DNA of 64,000 nt, taken from contig WHTH01000009.1 of NCBI GenBank assembly GCA_009377865.1, positions 27,757 to 91,756 of the forward strand, in the 5' to 3' direction. Positions within the stretch are counted from its first letter, which is position 1. Each line of letters opens with the position of its first letter. The notes beneath the pieces were generated by a model. The model did no database searches, was not told the origin of the DNA, and saw nothing but the letters and a program-made list of their open reading frames with translations. Shown here piece after piece: positions 54,795-63,862 of this stretch. The DNA is from Pseudonocardiaceae bacterium. Its GTDB lineage: Bacteria > Actinomycetota > Actinomycetes > Mycobacteriales > Pseudonocardiaceae. Made by a program: the position numbers and the translations under genes.

Positions 54795-55414
54795 GCACCA
54801 ATCCGGCTAGCGGGGACGAGGCGATCCGCGCCGCAGCCGAGCGGGCGCGCACCACCCGTGAGATCAACGTCCCGGACTTCGACGATCTGCCGGTACCGAC
54901 CGACACCGCAAACCTGCGGCAGGGACCCGAGCTGCACCATGACTGCCTCGCACTGCTGCCGCTGGTCGGGGTGTGGCGGGGCGAGGGCGAGGTCGTCTAC
55001 CCCACCATCGACGGGCCGTACCGGTTCGGCCAGCAGCTGGTGTTCGCGCACGACGGGCGCGCGTTCCTGCGCTACGAGTCCCGTGCCTGGCTGCTCGACG
55101 CCGACGGCGTCGTGATCCGGCCGGCCGCGCGCGAGACCGGCTTCTGGCGGCCGAAGGAGGACGACACCATCGAGCTGGTGGTCGCTCACGCCACCGGTGT
55201 CGTCGAGATCTACTACGGTAGCCCCCGGTCGCAGACGTCCTGGGAGCTGTCCACCGATGCCGTCGCGCGCACGGAGTCGGCCAAGGACGTCACCGGCGCG
55301 CACCGGCTCTACGGGATCGTCGACGGCGACCTCGCCTACGTCGAGGAGCGCGCCATGGTCGGCCAGCCGATGCAGCCGCACGTCTCCGCGAAGCTGGCAC
55401 GCATCGCAGGCTGA
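54791..55414 (+). CDS. Nitrobindin-like FABP-fold heme protein
   Basis: The product is 207 aa, the equivalent of Rv0813c. The nitrobindin signature [20 protein letters not shown] lies near residue 60, and the beta-barrel continues to [13 protein letters not shown], whose His is the candidate proximal heme ligand. Family members bind ferric heme and react with NO or peroxynitrite. GTG 54791 is coupled to the preceding membrane peptide. A strong palindrome follows 16 bases after the stop. Confidence 0.88.
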   Translation: MSTNPASGDEAIRAAAERARTTREINVPDFDDLPVPTDTANLRQGPELHHDCLALLPLVGVWRGEGEVVYPTIDGPYRFGQQLVFAHDGRAFLRYESRAWLLDADGVVIRPAARETGFWRPKEDDTIELVVAHATGVVEIYYGSPRSQTSWELSTDAVARTESAKDVTGAHRLYGIVDGDLAYVEERAMVGQPMQPHVSAKLARIAG

Positions 55415-55430
55415 CCCCGCACCCAGAGAA

Positions 55431-55483
55431 GCCGTGAAGGGCACCTTCACGGCGTCCGACGCAGTGAAGGTGCCCTTCACGGC
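55431..55483. repeat. Perfect 20-bp palindrome after the nitrobindin-like gene
   Basis: Arms 55431-55450 (gccgtgaagggcaccttcac) and 55464-55483 are exact reverse complements. The 13-base loop contains a further gcgtc/gacgc pair. It lies downstream of both converging genes, where it could terminate either. Confidence 0.95.
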
Positions 55484-55799
55484 GAATTGGACAGAGACCG
55501 CACGCCAAGAAACGACCCCGGGCTGATCCTGGCACCACTGGTGCTCAGGGGGTGGGGTGGACTGTGCCCCACCGGCCCGGGGTCGCGGTGACTGCCCTGG
55601 ATTCGCCGGCCGCCTACTCGCGGGACGCGGTCCCGCTCGGAGGTGGCCCTTCCACGGCCGTCGGCGGCTCTAGCTGGCAGCCACCTCACGAGTCCAATAG
55701 CCGTTCAACGCTGGACCACCTCCTTTCTCGTGTACCCGCACGCTAACCGCGGCCACGAGACGGCGGCAACATGGATAACCTCACACCGCGTGTCGGCCG
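55484..55799. other. No convincing gene (316 bp)
   Basis: Short frames only on both strands, with slightly lower GC near 55680-55790. No RNA or hairpin was identified apart from the palindrome preceding it. Confidence 0.4.
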
Positions 55800-56657
55800 T
55801 CAGGAGAACCTCGTCACGGGGCGCACCGCCTCGCGCAGCATGCCCTCGAACTCACCCGTCAGCCCGGGGTCGGGCAGCTCCCGGCCGTCGAGCGTATGCA
55901 CTCGCGCGACCAACCGGACGCTGCTGACCAGCCACACCCCGTCGGCGCGGGCCAACTCGGCGGTCGCGATCGGCTCCACCCGGGTCTGCCAGCCTGCCAC
56001 GGCGGCCGCGCGGAACAGCGCACCCTGGGTGGTGCCCGGCAGGATGCCGTTCTCGACGGGCGGGGTGCGCAGCGTCGAGCCCTGCGCGACCACCACGGTG
56101 GACGTCGGGCCCTCCAGCACGGCGCCATTGGTGGCCGTGAAGACGACGTCGTCGGCGCCGCGCTGGGCAGCGTGGCGCAGCGCGGCCATGTTCACCGCAT
56201 AGGACAGTGTCTTGGCGCCGAGCAGCAGCCACGGCGCCTGCCCGGGCACGTCGGAGGTGATGCCACGGGTCAGCGTCACCGCCGCGATGCCGTCGCGGCG
56301 CTGGGTCAGCAGCGACTCTGGCACCGGCGAACCGGCGGCGAAGCCGGTGACCTCCCCCGTCGACTCGGGTCCTCGGGTGAGCACCAGCTTAAGCACCATC
56401 TCCGGGCCCCCGCGCCAGGCATCGATGACGGTGTGTGCGCAGCGCCGCCAGGCGTCGAGATCGGGCGCGGGCAGGTCGAGCATCGCCGCTGAGCGTGCCA
56501 GCCGGGCCAGGTGCGGCTCGAGCTCGAGCGGCGCCCCGTCGATCACCATGATCGTCTCGAAGATTCCGTCGCCGCGTAACACGCCGAGGTCGTCAGCACG
56601 CAGCAGCGGAGCGTCCGGGTCGGCGAGCGTGCCGTCGAACAGTGCAAGTACACGCAC
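55800..56657 (-). CDS. pabC: Aminodeoxychorismate lyase / PLP fold-type IV aminotransferase
   Basis: The product is 285 aa from GTG 56657. Motifs are LFDGTLADPDAPLLRADDLG, GVLRGDGIFETIMV, the catalytic Lys in LLGAKTLSYAVNMAALRHAA, and DVVFTATNGAVLEGPTSTVV with the PLP-phosphate site. It most likely releases 4-aminobenzoate for folate synthesis; branched-chain or D-amino acid aminotransferase activity is the alternative. TAGGCT lies 7 bases before the start on this strand. It equals Rv0812 by context. Confidence 0.88.
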   Translation of the reverse strand: MRVLALFDGTLADPDAPLLRADDLGVLRGDGIFETIMVIDGAPLELEPHLARLARSAAMLDLPAPDLDAWRRCAHTVIDAWRGGPEMVLKLVLTRGPESTGEVTGFAAGSPVPESLLTQRRDGIAAVTLTRGITSDVPGQAPWLLLGAKTLSYAVNMAALRHAAQRGADDVVFTATNGAVLEGPTSTVVVAQGSTLRTPPVENGILPGTTQGALFRAAAVAGWQTRVEPIATAELARADGVWLVSSVRLVARVHTLDGRELPDPGLTGEFEGMLREAVRPVTRFS

Positions 56658-56664
56658 GCCCGGC

Positions 56665-56670
56665 AGCCTA
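56665..56670 (-). promoter_or_regulatory. -10 box of pabC (TAGGCT)
   Basis: On the minus strand TAGGCT ends 7 bases before GTG 56657. It lies back to back with the fur promoter box at 56719. Confidence 0.5.
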
Positions 56671-56718
56671 CGTCGGATCGTGATCGGTGCACCGGCACCC
56701 GGACGCCACAGACGGGCA

Positions 56719-56724
56719 TACCAT
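56719..56724 (+). promoter_or_regulatory. -10 box of the fur-family gene (TACCAT)
   Basis: TACCAT ends 7 bases before GTG 56732 and supports that start over the longer frame from 56687. Confidence 0.5.
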
Positions 56725-56731
56725 CGGCGGC

Positions 56732-57172
56732 GTGGATGCAACGCTGCGACGGACGCTGCACGAGCGCGGGATGCGGATGACGCCCCAGCGCCAGCTCGTG
56801 CTCGACGCCGTGCACGAGCTCGAGCACGCCACACCGGAACAGATCTGCGCGCACGTGCAGCGCTCTGCACCCGCCGTCAACATCACCACGGTCTACCGCA
56901 CGCTCGACCTGCTCGAAGGCCTCGAACTGGTCCGGCACACCCACCTCGGGCACGGCGCGCCGAGCTATTCCGCTCGGCCCCACGAGCACGTACACCTGGT
57001 GTGCCACGACTGCGGCGAGATCGCCGAGATCCCGCCCGGCGAGCTCGACGGCCTTGCCGGGGCGTTGCGGGAGCGCCGCGGGTTCGAGCTCGACCCGACG
57101 CATCTCGCGCTGTCCGGGCGCTGTGCCCGATGCCGGCACGACGACACCGACGAAGTGGAGGAGACGAAGTGA
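56732..57172 (+). CDS. Fur-family metalloregulator
   Basis: The product is 146 aa from GTG 56732 (DATLRRTLHERGMRMTPQRQ). The winged helix spans about 1-75, with NITTVYRTLDLLEGLELVRH. The metal-binding half has HEHVHLVCHDCGEIAEIP and a final CARCRHDD; the two CXXC pairs form the structural zinc site. It could be Zur-, Fur- or Mur-like; the regulatory metal cannot be decided from sequence. It overlaps ygfZ by 4 bases, hinting at iron-sulfur or iron-related control. Confidence 0.9.
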   Translation: MDATLRRTLHERGMRMTPQRQLVLDAVHELEHATPEQICAHVQRSAPAVNITTVYRTLDLLEGLELVRHTHLGHGAPSYSARPHEHVHLVCHDCGEIAEIPPGELDGLAGALRERRGFELDPTHLALSGRCARCRHDDTDEVEETK

Positions 57173-58197
57173 CATCTCCGTTGCTGGAGCTTCCCGATGC
57201 GGTGCCGCCACCCGACGGTTCCCCGGACGCCGGAGTGGCCTGGCATCACGGCGAGCCGCTGCGCGAGCAGCGCGCCGCCGAGCGCGACGTCGTGGTGATC
57301 GATCGGTCGCACCGTGAGGTGCTCGCGGTACCGGGCGAGGACCGGCTCGCATGGCTGCACACGCTCACCTCGCAGCACCTGTCCGAGCTCGGCGAGGGCG
57401 AGCACACCGAGGCCCTGGTGCTCAACCTGCAGGGCCGCGTCGAGCACCACGCAGTGGTCTCGAATGTCGGCGGCACGGTGTGGCTCGACACCGAGACCGG
57501 TCGGGCCGCCGGCCTGCTGGGCTACCTGCAGCAGATGGTGTTCTGGTCGCAGGTCCAGCCGCGGGACGCGACGGACGAGATCGCGGTGCTGTCGCTGCTC
57601 GGCCCTTCGGTCGGGCAGCTGCTCGCCCAGACCGATATCCCGGGGATCGTGCGGTCCCGGGAGGCCGCGACGGACCTGCTGGTGCCCCGTAGCCAGCTCG
57701 TCGACATCTGGCAGAAACTGGTCACCGCCGGCGCGACACCGGCCGGTACCTGGGCCTACGAGGCGCTGCGGGCTGCGGCGTTGCGGCCCAGGCTCGGGGT
57801 CGACACCGACGAGCGCACCATCCCGCACGAGGTCGGCTGGATCGGGCCCGCAGTGCATCTGGACAAGGGCTGCTACCGGGGCCAGGAGACGGTCGCCCGT
57901 GTCTCCAACCTCGGCAAGCCGCCGCGGCGGATGGTGCTGCTGCACCTGACGTCCCCCGATGATCTGCCCGAGACCGGCGCGGAGGTGCGCTCCGCTGAGC
58001 GGGTCGTCGGGCGGGTCGGCACCGTCGCCACCCACCACGAGCTCGGCCCGATCGCGCTGGCGCTGCTCAAGCGCTCGGTGGATCCCGCGACGACGCTGAC
58101 GGTCGGTGACTATGCCGCCTCGATCGACCCGGACTCGGTCCCGGCCGACACCGGCGAGCCGCCGGGACGTGCCTCGCTGCGCCGTCTCAAGGCGTGA
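57169..58197 (+). CDS. ygfZ: Folate-binding Fe-S cluster assembly protein YgfZ
   Basis: The product is 342 aa with a GcvT-like fold. The defining motif DKGCYRGQETVARVSNLGKP is complete. VEHHAVVSNVGGTVWLDTET and TWAYEALRAAALRPRLGVDT match the family. YgfZ proteins use tetrahydrofolate in maintenance of certain Fe-S enzymes. It is coupled to the fur-family gene by GTGA overlap. Confidence 0.93.
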   Translation: MTSPLLELPDAVPPPDGSPDAGVAWHHGEPLREQRAAERDVVVIDRSHREVLAVPGEDRLAWLHTLTSQHLSELGEGEHTEALVLNLQGRVEHHAVVSNVGGTVWLDTETGRAAGLLGYLQQMVFWSQVQPRDATDEIAVLSLLGPSVGQLLAQTDIPGIVRSREAATDLLVPRSQLVDIWQKLVTAGATPAGTWAYEALRAAALRPRLGVDTDERTIPHEVGWIGPAVHLDKGCYRGQETVARVSNLGKPPRRMVLLHLTSPDDLPETGAEVRSAERVVGRVGTVATHHELGPIALALLKRSVDPATTLTVGDYAASIDPDSVPADTGEPPGRASLRRLKA

Positions 58198-58213
58198 TCG
58201 GTCGTCTGTAGGC

Positions 58214-59179
58214 GTGCTCGTCGACCCGGACTCGATCACGGCAGCGGCGGTGCTGCTCGACGGCAACGCCGTACGGACGCCGGTCCTCGACGCGTCGCAC
58301 TGGGCCGGTGGCCCGCTCGGGCTCAAGCTGGAGAACCTGCAGCCGACCGGGGCGTTCAAGCTGCGGGGTGCCACGGTCGCGGTCGCCCGGCTCGATGCCG
58401 CGACGCGGTCGCGTGGGGTCGTCACGCACTCGTCGGGCAACCACGCGCAGGCGCTGGCATGGGCAGCACGCGCGGCAGGCGTCGCAGCGACGATCGTCAT
58501 CCCGCACGGCGCGGCGGCGGGCAAGGTCGCGGCCACCGAGGCGCTCGGCGCCCGGGTGCTGCGGGCCGACGCCGCCGATCGCGGCGCCACCGCCGACCGG
58601 GTCGTCGCCGAGACCGGCGGGGCGCTGGTGCCGCCGTATGACCACCCTGACGTCATCGCCGGGCAGGGCACCGTCGGGCTGGAGATCGCCGAGACCGTCC
58701 CCGACGTCGAGGTGGTGCTCGTGCCGATCTCCGGGGGTGGGCTGATCTCGGGCATCGCCGCCGCACTCACCCATCGCGGCGTGCGGGTCGTCGGGGTGGA
58801 ACCGGAACTGGCGGCCGACGCCGCGGAGGGCCTGCGCAACGGTGTGCTGACGGCCTGGTCGCCCGAGCAGGTGGCACGCACCGCGGCGGACGGGCTGCGG
58901 GTGACGCAGCTCGGCGCGCTGCCGTGGGAGCACGTCCGCACGATGGTCCACGACATCGTCACCGTCGCCGAGGACGAGATCGCCGACGCGGCACGATGCC
59001 TGGCGCTGCGCGCCCGGGTGGTGGCCGAGCCGTCCGGCGCGGTGAGCACGGCGGCGTGGCTGCACCACCGCGCTGAGCTGCCGGCAGGGCGCACCGTCGC
59101 CGTCGTCTCCGGCGGCAACGTCGACCCCGGCTGGCTCGCCGCGGTGCTCACCCACCCCCCCACCCCGCGGCGCGCCTGA
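58214..59179 (+). CDS. Serine/threonine dehydratase-like PLP enzyme
   Basis: The product is 321 aa from GTG 58214, 16 bases after ygfZ. Fold-type II motifs are LKLENLQPTGAFKLRGATVA with the PLP Lys, THSSGNHAQALAWAARAAGV and VPISGGGLISGIAAAL for the phosphate-binding loop. It resembles catabolic threonine dehydratases and serine racemases without an ACT domain. The exact substrate is uncertain. It is co-oriented with ygfZ. Confidence 0.88.
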   Translation: MLVDPDSITAAAVLLDGNAVRTPVLDASHWAGGPLGLKLENLQPTGAFKLRGATVAVARLDAATRSRGVVTHSSGNHAQALAWAARAAGVAATIVIPHGAAAGKVAATEALGARVLRADAADRGATADRVVAETGGALVPPYDHPDVIAGQGTVGLEIAETVPDVEVVLVPISGGGLISGIAAALTHRGVRVVGVEPELAADAAEGLRNGVLTAWSPEQVARTAADGLRVTQLGALPWEHVRTMVHDIVTVAEDEIADAARCLALRARVVAEPSGAVSTAAWLHHRAELPAGRTVAVVSGGNVDPGWLAAVLTHPPTPRRA

Positions 59180-59215
59180 CGTGGCAGGATTCGCACCTGA
59201 GGTGGGCTCGAACAG

Positions 59216-59845
59216 GTGAGCCTGGGTCCTGACAGGGCAAAGACAGTGGCCGCCCACCCGAGGAACGAGCAGGATGGACAGGTGATCGAGGTCTGGCCCG
59301 GCGGCCGGCGACGCATCGACCGCGTGCTGGCGCCCGACTTCACCACCGGCCGGGCGCAGCTGTCGATGAGGGAGCTGAGGTCGCGGCGTGACGAGGCGGC
59401 GCAGGAGGAGACCGACCTGTCCTACCTGCGCAGGCTGCTGCACGCCCGCATCGACATCGTGCGTGCCGAGCAGCGCCGCCGCGACGGCGGCGGCTCCGCA
59501 TCGGTGATCACCGAGCTGGCCCGGATCCTCGCCATCAACGCAGTGGGACCGACCACCGGATCGGGCCGCCACCAGACGCTGGAACCATCGCGTGCCGAGG
59601 CACACCGTCGTCATGTCGAGGCGCTGATCTCCGACTCCGACCTGTCGGACGTGGTGTCGCTGTCTGAAGAGCAGCTCGACGGTGCGCTGATCGCCTACCT
59701 GGCGGAGGAAGAGTCGATCTCGTACTGCCGCCGCGAGGTGCAGCTGGTGATGGATCGGCTCAACGCGGAGATCGGCTCCCGCTACGCTCAGGGTTCCGCG
59801 TCGGTGGACGACCTGCTGGCCGGAGAGGGCGGGCAGCATCGCTGA
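59216..59845 (+). CDS. RsiG-like anti-sigma/c-di-GMP-binding protein
   Basis: The product is 209 aa. Two copies of the RsiG-type E(X)3S(X)2R(X)3Q(X)3D motif are visible in antiparallel-coiled-coil helices. One is E65-S69-R72-H76-D80, with His in place of Gln. The other is E165-S169-R172-Q176-D180, a perfect match. In Streptomyces RsiG binds a c-di-GMP dimer through these helices and sequesters the sigma factor WhiG. Such proteins are often annotated as aerial mycelium formation proteins. GTG 59216 is the likely start. Confidence 0.8.
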   Translation: MSLGPDRAKTVAAHPRNEQDGQVIEVWPGGRRRIDRVLAPDFTTGRAQLSMRELRSRRDEAAQEETDLSYLRRLLHARIDIVRAEQRRRDGGGSASVITELARILAINAVGPTTGSGRHQTLEPSRAEAHRRHVEALISDSDLSDVVSLSEEQLDGALIAYLAEEESISYCRREVQLVMDRLNAEIGSRYAQGSASVDDLLAGEGGQHR

Positions 59846-59999
59846 CGCTCGTCCCTTCAGGCGCCGTGCCGCTCGCGGAGGTGCGGTGCCGCGCCCTGAT
59901 GGCACCGACAGCGAGCCCGATCAGCCCGACGGCGACGACCACGGCAGCCAGCCATGACAGCGGCTGGCCGGTCGTGGTGGCCAGGGCCAGGACGATCAT
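59760..59999 (-). CDS. Small single-helix membrane protein, 79 aa
   Basis: The product begins IVLALATTTGQPLSWLAAVV and continues VAVGLIGLAVGAIRARHR, a transmembrane helix with a positive stop. A hydrophilic Arg/Pro/Ser tail follows. GGAGGTGAC lies directly before the ATG, a strong ribosome binding site. The 3' end overlaps the convergent rsiG-like gene by 86 bases, so the true gene may have been extended by loss of a stop. No function is recognised. Confidence 0.5.
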   Translation of the reverse strand: MIVLALATTTGQPLSWLAAVVVAVGLIGLAVGAIRARHRTSASGTAPEGTSVSDAARPLRPAGRPPTRNPERSGSRSPR

Positions 60000-60270
60000 G
60001 TCACCTCCAGCGACGGGGACTCAGAGAGGGGGACCTCGCGGACCCCGGCAGCCTACGGTGTCGGGGGTCTACCCGTGTCGCTGCCACGCCGCAGCCTCGT
60101 CCCCAGAGGTCGCGCAGCACGACCTCGTCTGCCTCCTGACCATTGCGGCTCGCGTCACGTCGCATCAGCCGCTCGAAACACGGTACGGTGGTCGCAGGAG
60201 AGAAACTGTCGAGATGCACGGGGCCGCCGTATCTCCCGGCCGCCCCGTCCCTGTGCGAGGGGGTCGAGCC

Positions 60271-60450
60271 ATGGGGCGCGGCCGAGCCAAGGCCAAGCAG
60301 ACGAAGGTCGCTCGGGAGCTCAAGTACAGCACCCCGAACACGGACCTCGAAGCGTTGCAGCGCGAGCTGTCGAGCGACGGGGACGGCAACGGGTCCGATC
60401 CCGATCGGTTTGAGTCGTTGGACGACGAGTACGACGAGGAGCGACGGTGA
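60271..60450 (+). CDS. DUF3073 small protein
   Basis: The product is 59 aa: GRGRAKAKQTKVARELKYST followed by PNTDLEALQRELSSD and an acidic tail. It is the DUF3073 family, conserved next to purM in actinobacteria (Rv0810c); its function is unknown. The basic start and acidic end suggest nucleic acid or ribosome association, which is speculative. A TACGGT box at 60182 may serve as the promoter with a leader of about 80 bases. Confidence 0.9.
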   Translation: MGRGRAKAKQTKVARELKYSTPNTDLEALQRELSSDGDGNGSDPDRFESLDDEYDEERR

Positions 60451-60551
60451 CGCTCACGGAGCGGTGACCGGGGCGATGACGGGTTGCACTGCTGCCGTGC
60501 AACCGGTATGGCCACCGCCGTCGGACCGCATGTAGGTCCGCGTCGGAGCTG

Positions 60552-61643
60552 TCAGAACCGCGGGTGGTCCCCGCGGAGCACGGCGCGCTCCGCGTCCGGG
60601 TCGAGGTCGACATCGCACGCCTTGTGCACCTCGCCGAGCACCCAGGCGGGCACGTGGCGCGCGGTGAGCATGGCCAGCGCCCGGTCGACATCAGCGGGAT
60701 CGACAACGGCGACCATTCCGACGCCCATGTTGAACGTGCGCTCCATCTCGGCGCGCTCCACCCGCCCGCGCCGCGCGATCAGCCCGAACTCGGCGGCCGG
60801 GGTCCAGGTGCCGCGGTCGAGCACGGCGACCAAGCCCCGCGGCACCACCCGTGTCAGGTTGCCGGCCAGGCCACCACCGGTGACGTGCGCGAACGTCCGG
60901 ACCTCGGTCTCGGCCACCAGCGCGAGACAGTCCTTGGCATAGATGCGGGTCGGCTCGAGCAGCTGCTCGCCCAGCGTGCGGCCGAACTCCTCGACCTGAC
61001 CGTCCAGCGGCAGCCGCGCGATGTCGAGCAGCACGTGCCGGGCGAGCGAGAAGCCGTTGCACTGCAGCCCGGACGAACCCATCGCCACGACCACATCACC
61101 GGGCTTGACCCGATCCGGGCCGAGCACCGAGTCCGCCTCCACCATGCCGACCCCGGTCGCGGACAGATCGTAGTGGCCATCGCTCATCATTCCCGGGTGC
61201 TCGGCGGTCTCCCCGCCTAGCAAGGCGCATCCGGCCTGCACACAACCCTCGGAGATACCGCGGACCAGATCCGCGATGCGCTCCGGGAGGACCTGACCCA
61301 TCGAGATGTAGTCCTGCAGGAACAGCGGCTCGGCACCGCAGACGACCAGGTCGTCGACGACCATCGCGACGAGGTCGATACCGATGGTGTCGTGGACGTC
61401 CATCGCCTGCGCGATCGCGGTCTTGGTGCCGACACCGTCGGTCGACGACGCGAGCACCGGCTCGCGCCAGCGGTCCAGCTTGAGCTGGAACAGACCCGCG
61501 AAACCCCCGATCCCGCCGAGCACCTCCGGCCGGCGCGCCTGCTCGGCGAACGGCCGCAGCGCCTCCACGGCCCGCTCCCCGGCGGCGATGTCGACGCCGG
61601 CGGCGGCGTAGGTGGCGTGCGAGCTATCAGTCTCGGTCTTCAC
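60552..61643 (-). CDS. purM: Phosphoribosylformylglycinamidine cyclo-ligase
   Basis: This enzyme closes the imidazole ring in purine synthesis (FGAM to AIR with ATP). The product is 363 aa from GTG 61643, preceded by GGAG. Motifs are TYAAAGVDIAAGERAVEAL, ASSTDGVGTKTAIAQ, LLGGETAEHPGMM, HVTGGGLAGNLTRVVP and ERTFNMGVGMV. It lies 76 bases after purF on the minus strand and is convergent with DUF3073. Confidence 0.96.
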   Translation of the reverse strand: MKTETDSSHATYAAAGVDIAAGERAVEALRPFAEQARRPEVLGGIGGFAGLFQLKLDRWREPVLASSTDGVGTKTAIAQAMDVHDTIGIDLVAMVVDDLVVCGAEPLFLQDYISMGQVLPERIADLVRGISEGCVQAGCALLGGETAEHPGMMSDGHYDLSATGVGMVEADSVLGPDRVKPGDVVVAMGSSGLQCNGFSLARHVLLDIARLPLDGQVEEFGRTLGEQLLEPTRIYAKDCLALVAETEVRTFAHVTGGGLAGNLTRVVPRGLVAVLDRGTWTPAAEFGLIARRGRVERAEMERTFNMGVGMVAVVDPADVDRALAMLTARHVPAWVLGEVHKACDVDLDPDAERAVLRGDHPRF

Positions 61644-61719
61644 GGCAGGAACTCCAGTGCGCGAGGCAACAGAATGCGGTGCGCGGCGGTGTGGTGGGGC
61701 GAGCGTCACGCTACGCGCC

Positions 61720-63303
61720 TCAGTGACGGCGTAGTGCGTCCTCGGCGCCGTATCCCACACCTACTGCAGGTTCCGCATCGCCCGCAACGCCCTTCGCCAC
61801 GGCGTCCATGTCCTCGAGCAGGTGCTTGCCGATCGCCGCCGCCGGCGGGAGCTCGATCGGGTAGTCACCGTCGAAGCACGCCGAGCACAGCCGCGAGCGG
61901 GGCTGCTCGGAGGCGGCGATCAGCTCCTCGAGCGAGACGTAACCGAGGCTGTCCGCGGAGATCGAGCGGCGCACCCCGTCGGTGTCGGCGCCGTTGGCGA
62001 TCAGCTCGGCGCGCGAGGCGAAGTCCACGCCGTAGAAGCACGGCCACCTGATCGGTGGGCTGGCGATGCGCACGTGCACCTCGACGGCGCCCGCCTCGCG
62101 CAGCATCCGCACCAACGCGCGCTGGGTGTTGCCGCGGACGATCGAGTCGTCCACCACCACGAGCCGCTTGCCGCGGATGACGTCACGCAGCGGATTGAGC
62201 TTGAGCCGGATACCGAGCTGGCGGATCGTTTGCGAGGGCTGAATGAAGGTGCGTCCGACGTAGGCGTTCTTGACCAGCCCGGAGCCGTAGGGGATGCCCG
62301 ACGCGGCGGCGTAGCCGATCGCGGCCGGCGTGCCCGACTCCGGCACCGGGATCACCAGGTCAGCCTCGGCGGGATGCTCGGCTGCCAGCCGGCGGCCGAT
62401 CTCGACGCGGGTGGCGTGCACGCTGCGGCCGGAGAGGGTGGTGTCCGGCCGCGCGAGGTAGACGTACTCGAACAGGCAGCCCTTGGGCTGCGGGTTGGCG
62501 AATCGTGACGATCGCAGGCCGTCGGCATCGATCGCCACCAGCTCGCCGGGCTCGACCTCGCGGACGAACGAGGCGCCGACGATGTCCAGCGCCGCCGTCT
62601 CGGATGCGACCACCCAGCCGCGCTCGAGCCGTCCCAGCGCCAGCGGCCGCACCCCGTGCGGGTCGCGGGCGGCGTAGAGGGTGCGCTCGTCGGAGAACAC
62701 CAGCGAGAACGCCCCGCGCAGCCGGGGCAGCATCCGCAGCGCCGCCTCCTCGATTCCGGTGTCGGCTGCCTCGGCGGCGAGCAGCCCGGTCATCAGGTCG
62801 GAGTCGGTGGTAGCTCCCGCGAGACCCGCCTGTGTCGGCGAGCCGTTGCTGTTGCGCATCGGGATGCCGGCCTCGCGCGCGGCATCGAGCAGTGCGGAGG
62901 TGTTGATCAGGTTGCCGTTGTGCCCCAGTGCCAGCCCCGAGCCGGTGGCGGTGGTGCGAAACGTCGGCTGAGCGTTCTCCCAGGTCGTCGACCCGGTGGT
63001 GGAGTAACGGCAGTGCCCGACGGCGATGTGGCCGGTCAGGCTCGACAGCACCTGCTCGTCGAAGACCTGGCTGACCAGGCCGAGGTCCTTGAAGACCAGC
63101 ACCTGGGCGCCGTCGGAGACCGCGATACCGGCGGCCTCCTGGCCACGGTGCTGAAGGGCGTAGAGCCCGTAGAAACTGAGCTTGGCGACGTCCTCACCCG
63201 GAGCCCAGACACCGAAGACCCCGCACTCTTCGGCGGGTCGGTCGTCCTGATGGCTCGGGTCGTCGGTGTGTTCGGGGTCCTGGCAGGGCGGTTCGGTGGC
63301 CAC
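61720..63303 (-). CDS. purF: Amidophosphoribosyltransferase
   Basis: This enzyme makes phosphoribosylamine from PRPP and glutamine, the first step of purine synthesis. The product is 527 aa from GTG 63303. The propeptide of 26 residues should be cleaved to expose the catalytic Cys27 in EECGVFGVW. The Ntn glutaminase domain includes VGHCRYSTTGSTTWENAQPT; the PRTase domain has the PRPP loop LVVVDDSIVRGNTQRALVRM. The C-terminal LCSACFDGDYP contributes cysteines for the Fe-S cluster of this class. It precedes purM. Confidence 0.96.
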   Translation of the reverse strand: MATEPPCQDPEHTDDPSHQDDRPAEECGVFGVWAPGEDVAKLSFYGLYALQHRGQEAAGIAVSDGAQVLVFKDLGLVSQVFDEQVLSSLTGHIAVGHCRYSTTGSTTWENAQPTFRTTATGSGLALGHNGNLINTSALLDAAREAGIPMRNSNGSPTQAGLAGATTDSDLMTGLLAAEAADTGIEEAALRMLPRLRGAFSLVFSDERTLYAARDPHGVRPLALGRLERGWVVASETAALDIVGASFVREVEPGELVAIDADGLRSSRFANPQPKGCLFEYVYLARPDTTLSGRSVHATRVEIGRRLAAEHPAEADLVIPVPESGTPAAIGYAAASGIPYGSGLVKNAYVGRTFIQPSQTIRQLGIRLKLNPLRDVIRGKRLVVVDDSIVRGNTQRALVRMLREAGAVEVHVRIASPPIRWPCFYGVDFASRAELIANGADTDGVRRSISADSLGYVSLEELIAASEQPRSRLCSACFDGDYPIELPPAAAIGKHLLEDMDAVAKGVAGDAEPAVGVGYGAEDALRRH

Positions 63304-63408
63304 CTGCGGCGCTCCCTCGCGACGGGGTCGGACGTTTCCAGTGTACTGCGCGAAGAGCGCCCCGCCGCGCCGACACGACCCCAGCGGCGGTCGCAAGCGC
63401 AAGCGGCG

Positions 63409-63661
63409 CTACCGGCTCTGGCGCCGCCGGCTCCCGTTCTGCTCGGCTAGCCACGCTTCCGCGCGATTGCGGACTTCGATGTTGTCGATCCACCCGTTCG
63501 GTGGCACCGGAACCTTGGACACGACCGGCCCGGTCGGGCCGCTGGTTGCCCTCGTGGGCCAGCATGAAGGGCGCCCCACGCTGCCAGTAGAACGTCAGAT
63601 CGGCTCGCTCGTGGTAGTAGAGGGCGGCTGGCTTCTCCGTCACGTCCGCTCCCAATACCAC
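63409..63661 (-). pseudogene. Hypothetical accessory-type protein, probably frameshifted
   Basis: From GTG 63661 the frame reads VLGADVTEKPAALYYHERAD followed by LTFYWQRGAPFMLAHEG. Near 63545 protein-like sequence moves to another frame: VSKVPVPPNGWIDNIEVRNR then AEAWLAEQ, ending at 63409. Together they would make an 80-residue protein of unknown function. Alternatively, the two halves may belong to separate small genes. The neighbourhood is IS- and plasmid-like. Confidence 0.45.
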
Positions 63662-63754
63662 CCGGTGCCCCCCAGGCGCTACAAGTGCGGCGCCTGACCA
63701 GCGCCGCTGGTACGGGCTGGTTTGTGCAACACGGGGGCGCTCGGCGTCTCATGA

Positions 63755-63862
63755 TTACCCACGGGTTTCCTCCTCTTCCCTTGCGCAGACCTCGTCCTCG
63801 GTTTCGGGGTCGATCCACACCAGGCGCAGGTTGGCGCAGCGAGAGAAGCACGCCAGGGCGCG
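63755..63862 (-). pseudogene. C-terminal remnant cut by the IS element
   Basis: An open frame of about 33 codons, CFSRCANLRLVWIDPETEDE and onward to a stop at 63755, has no start of its own and begins at the edge of the transposase sequence. It may be the tail of a zinc-binding accessory gene interrupted by the insertion. Confidence 0.35.
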
